Assembly: GCA_013822425.1 (NCBI GenBank)
Contig: PNKL01000001.1
Span: forward strand, 1 to 64,000
Direction of reading: 5' to 3'
Origin: Gemmatimonas sp.
GTDB lineage: Bacteria > Gemmatimonadota > Gemmatimonadetes > Gemmatimonadales > Gemmatimonadaceae
DNA: 64,000 nt
The notes beneath the pieces were generated by a model. The model had not been told where the DNA came from and ran no database searches. It was given only the letters and a program-made list of their open reading frames with translations. Positions 60,911-64,000 of this stretch are shown piece after piece (positions within the stretch are counted from its first letter, which is position 1; each line of letters starts with the position of its first letter). The translations under genes and the position numbers were made by a program.

Positions 60911-62554
60911 CTACCGCCGACCCCGCTGCTCCCGCGCGCCCTTCTTGTGATAGAGCGCCTCGTCCGCGCGCTCCATCGCCTCGGCGAGCGGCAATGCGCC
61001 GTCGATCATGGAAACGCCGAGGCTGGCCGTCACCGCGAATGGGAGGCCGGCGGGGCGCAGCGCGGCGATCGCTCCGGTGAGGCGCGCGCCCATATGGCCG
61101 GCCGCCGCCTCGCCGCCCTCTCCGATGAGCGCCACGAACTCGTCGCCGCCCCAGCGCGCCACAATGTCCGATTCGCGCAGGATGCTCTTGAACGCCTGCG
61201 CGACGAGCCGGATGGCTTGGTCGCCCGCCGCATGTCCGTGCGCGTCGTTGATTTGCTTAAGTCCATCAATGTCGGCAAAGACCACGACGGGGGTCTGCTG
61301 CTCGCGGCGCGCACGCGCCACCTCGGCCTCGGCGAAGAACGCAAAGCCGCGGCGATTCGCCAGCCCGGTGAGCTCGTCCACAAGCGCCAGCGCTTGCAGG
61401 TCGCGCTCGTAGCGCAGCTGCTGCGTGATGTCGCGCGCCAGCAGCACGACCGCCGGCTGGTCAAGGTACAGGCACGGGCCCACGGTCAATTCCACGTCCG
61501 TCAGGCGCCCGGTCTGGCTGCGCAACTGGCCGCGCAGCCGTGTTGCCTGCGTGCCATCACGCGACGCGGGTGACGTCAGCAGCGCCTCGCGCAGCTCCAG
61601 CGGCACGAAGTCGTGCATGGACAGCCCGCGCAGGGCGTGCTCATGCTCGACGCCGAGCAGCCGCGCGGCCGCGATATTGGCGAACCGCACCTCGCCCCCC
61701 GCATGGACGATCACGGCATCCGGCGACAGCGCGAGCAGCTGATGATAGCGCGCTTCGGTCTCGCGCAGCGCCCGGACCTGGGCATGTGCGCGATAGCGTC
61801 CCGAGTACAGCCATGCCGCTGCCGCGAGCGACAGGGCCAGCGTGGGGTAGAGCCACTCCACGGGCACGCCGCGTCGTCCCTGCGGCACGCGGATGTCGTC
61901 GCGCGTACGGGGCACGATCTGCCAGATCAGCGGGTCGTCCACGTTGTCGCGATACGAGGAGATGACGCCCGCCACCGTGACGCTGTCCTCGTACTGGACG
62001 CGCGACAGGTCGATCGGTTCGCCGTGGTTCGAGGGGACCCAGATGGTGAGCGTGCCGGTCGCGTCGGGGTTGAGGTCGCGCAGTCGCAGGTACTGGCCGC
62101 CCTCGCTGGTGCCGAACCCGGCGACCCGACCGCGGACGCGCACCAGGCGCCCCGAGTAGGTCGGCAGCAGTTCGTGGTCCACGGCGATCGGTTTTGGGGA
62201 CATGATGGTGCGGGGCACCGGCACGACCTCGAACCGGGTGCCCGCGATTTCCACCATGCCGCGATACGTCTTTACCACGCCCGTGGCGACGACGCTATCG
62301 CCCACGCGGACGGCCGCCTCTAGCGTGCGCGAGAAAACGCGGATTCCACCGCTGGAGTCCTCGACGGCGACGTCGAACACCGTGGACTGCAGCTGGCCGG
62401 TTCCCGATGTGGCGCGGCCCGCCACCGTGACGGTGTCACCGCTGTCGAGGGTGCGGATCGCCTGCGCGATCGGGATGGCGGGACGCGGTTTCTGCGCGAT
62501 GGCCAAGGCAGGCCATGCTGCAGCCGAGAGAAGGAGCAGGAGTGTCCGGCGCAT
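60911..62554 (-). CDS. PAS-GGDEF diguanylate cyclase with periplasmic OB-like domains
   Basis: A 547-residue membrane enzyme that makes c-di-GMP. A signal peptide (LLLLLSAAAWPALAIAQ) is followed by a ~220-residue exported region with two OB-fold-like halves (GDTVTVAGRATSGTGQLQST and VRVRGRVAGFGTSEGGQYLR), a membrane helix (VEWLYPTLALSLAAAAWLYS), a PAS domain (YHQLLALSPDAVIVHAGGEV) and GGDEF (DELTGLANRRGFAFFAEAEV, FADIDGLKQINDAHGHAAGD). The active site reads RWGGDEF and the inhibitory I-site RESD five residues before it. ATG 62554 begins the signal peptide. YajQ, encoded 10 kb away, is a possible c-di-GMP receptor. Confidence 0.93.
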   Translation of the reverse strand: MRRTLLLLLSAAAWPALAIAQKPRPAIPIAQAIRTLDSGDTVTVAGRATSGTGQLQSTVFDVAVEDSSGGIRVFSRTLEAAVRVGDSVVATGVVKTYRGMVEIAGTRFEVVPVPRTIMSPKPIAVDHELLPTYSGRLVRVRGRVAGFGTSEGGQYLRLRDLNPDATGTLTIWVPSNHGEPIDLSRVQYEDSVTVAGVISSYRDNVDDPLIWQIVPRTRDDIRVPQGRRGVPVEWLYPTLALSLAAAAWLYSGRYRAHAQVRALRETEARYHQLLALSPDAVIVHAGGEVRFANIAAARLLGVEHEHALRGLSMHDFVPLELREALLTSPASRDGTQATRLRGQLRSQTGRLTDVELTVGPCLYLDQPAVVLLARDITQQLRYERDLQALALVDELTGLANRRGFAFFAEAEVARARREQQTPVVVFADIDGLKQINDAHGHAAGDQAIRLVAQAFKSILRESDIVARWGGDEFVALIGEGGEAAAGHMGARLTGAIAALRPAGLPFAVTASLGVSMIDGALPLAEAMERADEALYHKKGAREQRGRR

Positions 62555-62656
62555 TCGAGGCTGGATGCGGGGAGCTGTCGGACCACGTATCTCGCGGCCG
62601 CGCACAATGTAGTGTCGAAGCACGCGTTCGACCACGGTTTGTCCGCCACGCCGGCC

Positions 62657-62820
62657 TTCATCACCACGGAGCGCACGGAGGAAAGGCCGAGGGCCACGGA
62701 GTACTACAAAGCTGGGGTTCAAGACCTCGCGCCGAGCAGGTATTGGCGCGACAGTCGCAGTCCCTCCAGGAAATTGCCGTGCTCCGTGGCCCTCCGTTCG
62801 CTCCGTGTCCTCCGTGGTGA
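62657..62820. repeat. Long inverted repeat, CACGGAGG family (copy C)
   Basis: The arms begin CACCACGGAGCGCACGG and, in reverse complement, CACCACGGAGGACACGG; both carry GGGCCACGGAG. The centre has TCGCGCC (62727-62733) and GGCGCGA (62745-62751), a 7-bp stem of different sequence from copies A and B. It occupies the 408-base spacer (62555-62962) between the cyclase and the M14-type gene; the remainder of that spacer shows no gene. Confidence 0.85.
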
Positions 62821-62962
62821 AAGAGGCCCAGGTGGCGTGCGTCGGTGCGCTCCTTGACGCAGCGTGTTCGGAGGCGGAGCACGTCGAGTCAATGTGAGAA
62901 GCATGAAAAGCAAAGCGGCCCACGCCGCGAGGAGTGGGCCGTCGGTGCTGCGTCGCCGCTGG

Positions 62963-64000
62963 CTACCGCTTGCCGGCGTCGAGGTCGTTCCAGTTCATGA
63001 TGGCGTTGAAGCCGAACGAGTACGTCCCCTGCGTCTGCCAGCGCCAGAAGGGGCGAATGGCAAACATCACCACGTGGCCCTTGCCCACCGGCGCGTCCAC
63101 CAGTTGCGCGCGCCCGCTGAGCGCCTGCCCATTGAGCAGCGTGCCCGACAGCAACATGTCATTGGGATTGGTGGGGAACGCGAGGACGACACGTGGGCGC
63201 TCGCCGCCGGCGGCCGCTCCCATCCCGCCGAAACCACCACCTCCGCCACCACCCGCACCGCGGCCGCCCGGTCCCGTCGGCGCCGCCTCAGCGGCCGGAG
63301 CCGCCGCATCCCACGGCGACAGCCGAAGCGGGTTCGCCATCGGCGTCACGTTCTGGCTCTGTGCCGACCCGCGGCCGAACCCGCCGAACCCGCCGCCGGC
63401 GATGCCGCCGGCGTTGAGCACCGGCGACGTGTTGAAGTAGACCGGTACTTGGTTGCCGGGATAGCCGTAGGTGAGCGGACTCTTCTTGTCGGCGATGATG
63501 CCGCGCAGGATCGAGCCGCGCACGAACAGGTCGGTGGGGGTCTCCACGGTCACGCCCGGCGTGAGATTGTACTCGGGGAAGATCGTGGCGGTGGCACCCT
63601 CGGTGATGAGCGTGCCGCCCTCCTGCACGAACTTGTACAGGTTCATCAGGCCGTCGAGCCCCATCCCGCCGCGGATGTCATCGCTCTCATCGGGCGAGCC
63701 GAGGTTCGGGGTGGCCGCCGACTTCTTGTAGGGCAGCGGCTGGGTGCCCGTGTTGGCCATGCCGGCCACCATGGACTGCGCCGTGCCGCCAACGTGCGGA
63801 TAGATGATGACGTCATACTGCGAGCGCAGGTTTGACGCCGTGCGCAGCTTCTGGTCGGCGAAGTACATGTAGGGCACGCCGAAGTTGTCGAGCGCGGCGC
63901 GCACCCATCCTTCATCCTGCGTGCGGGTCCAGCTGTGCACGTACCCGATGCGCGGCACGTCGAGGTCATGCGACTTCACGGGCGGTACGCTTGCCACGGC
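62963..64000 (-). CDS. C-terminal part of a large M14-type zinc carboxypeptidase (cut by the window end)
   Basis: The last ~345 residues of a minus-strand gene that continues beyond the window. DVPRIGYVHSWTRTQDEGWV, RAALDNFGVPYMYFADQKLR, YDVIIYPHVGGTAQSMV and YKFVQEGGTLITEGATATIF are typical of the non-catalytic C-terminal domain found after the zinc peptidase domain in ~900-residue M14-family proteins of soil bacteria. A long Gly-rich linker (GGRGAGGGGGGGFGGMGAAA) interrupts it. The His-Glu-His zinc site would lie upstream, outside the window, so the assignment rests on the C-terminal domain only. Confidence 0.7.
   Translation of the reverse strand, partial: AVASVPPVKSHDLDVPRIGYVHSWTRTQDEGWVRAALDNFGVPYMYFADQKLRTASNLRSQYDVIIYPHVGGTAQSMVAGMANTGTQPLPYKKSAATPNLGSPDESDDIRGGMGLDGLMNLYKFVQEGGTLITEGATATIFPEYNLTPGVTVETPTDLFVRGSILRGIIADKKSPLTYGYPGNQVPVYFNTSPVLNAGGIAGGGFGGFGRGSAQSQNVTPMANPLRLSPWDAAAPAAEAAPTGPGGRGAGGGGGGGFGGMGAAAGGERPRVVLAFPTNPNDMLLSGTLLNGQALSGRAQLVDAPVGKGHVVMFAIRPFWRWQTQGTYSFGFNAIMNWNDLDAGKR

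Overview
The window is a high-GC bacterial chromosome segment with about 50 recognisable protein genes, many joined by 4-base ATGA/GTGA or TGATG overlaps. The gene content suggests a Gemmatimonadota-like soil or water bacterium: secreted S9, M14 and M20 peptidases, several amidohydrolases, DUF4105, a short RpoD-type sigma factor and LytS/LytTR regulation. This placement is inferred from gene style, because there is no rRNA in the window. I found no tRNA, rRNA or CRISPR array.

Layout. 0-2 kb: an integron integrase (minus strand) whose 3' end runs into an attC-like site, then a truncated FMN-binding protein. 2-5.4 kb: glutaminyl-tRNA synthetase and two overlapping deoxynucleoside kinases. 5.5-6.8 kb: a decayed amidohydrolase and a palindromic repeat. 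6.8-8.7 kb: a LytTR regulator and its LytS-type kinase. 9-13.4 kb: a four-gene type IV (pseudo)pilin operon. 13.5-14.1 kb: a small secreted protein.

14.4-29.9 kb is the centrepiece, an apparent operon of 13 genes. It holds a two-subunit 2-oxoacid:ferredoxin oxidoreductase (korAB), an unknown protein, rnfB, a giant one-chain pyruvate:ferredoxin oxidoreductase with an extra C-terminal ferredoxin module, rnfC-D-G-E-A, a 47-residue Cys-rich membrane peptide, the flavin transferase apbE and a zinc-ribbon protein. Read together, oxidative decarboxylation of 2-oxoacids would reduce ferredoxin, and the Rnf membrane complex would couple electron transfer between ferredoxin and NAD to ion transport. 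ApbE would flavinylate RnfD and RnfG, and the small peptide may help supply iron.

30-37 kb: an S9 peptidase, a Phd/VapC-type toxin-antitoxin pair, and a lower-GC accessory stretch (about 33.1-35.5 kb) with a lantibiotic-dehydratase remnant, a lipoprotein and an alpha/beta hydrolase; then comM. 37-43 kb: two tandem NhaD-like transporters, a glyoxalase-fold dioxygenase, a conserved unknown and a D-aminoacylase-like lipoprotein. 43-50.5 kb: larE, an NtrC-type regulator, an aldehyde dehydrogenase, signal peptidase I and the sigma factor. 50.7-60.3 kb: yajQ, rimO, a SpoIID-like protein, DUF4105, hyuAB and an M20 peptidase. 60.3-64 kb: gene debris with a cytochrome c tail, a PAS-GGDEF cyclase and the C-terminal part of an M14-type peptidase cut by the window end.

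The spacers carry several families of long inverted repeats built from short tandem units. They recur between unrelated genes and appear to be genome-wide palindromic elements.
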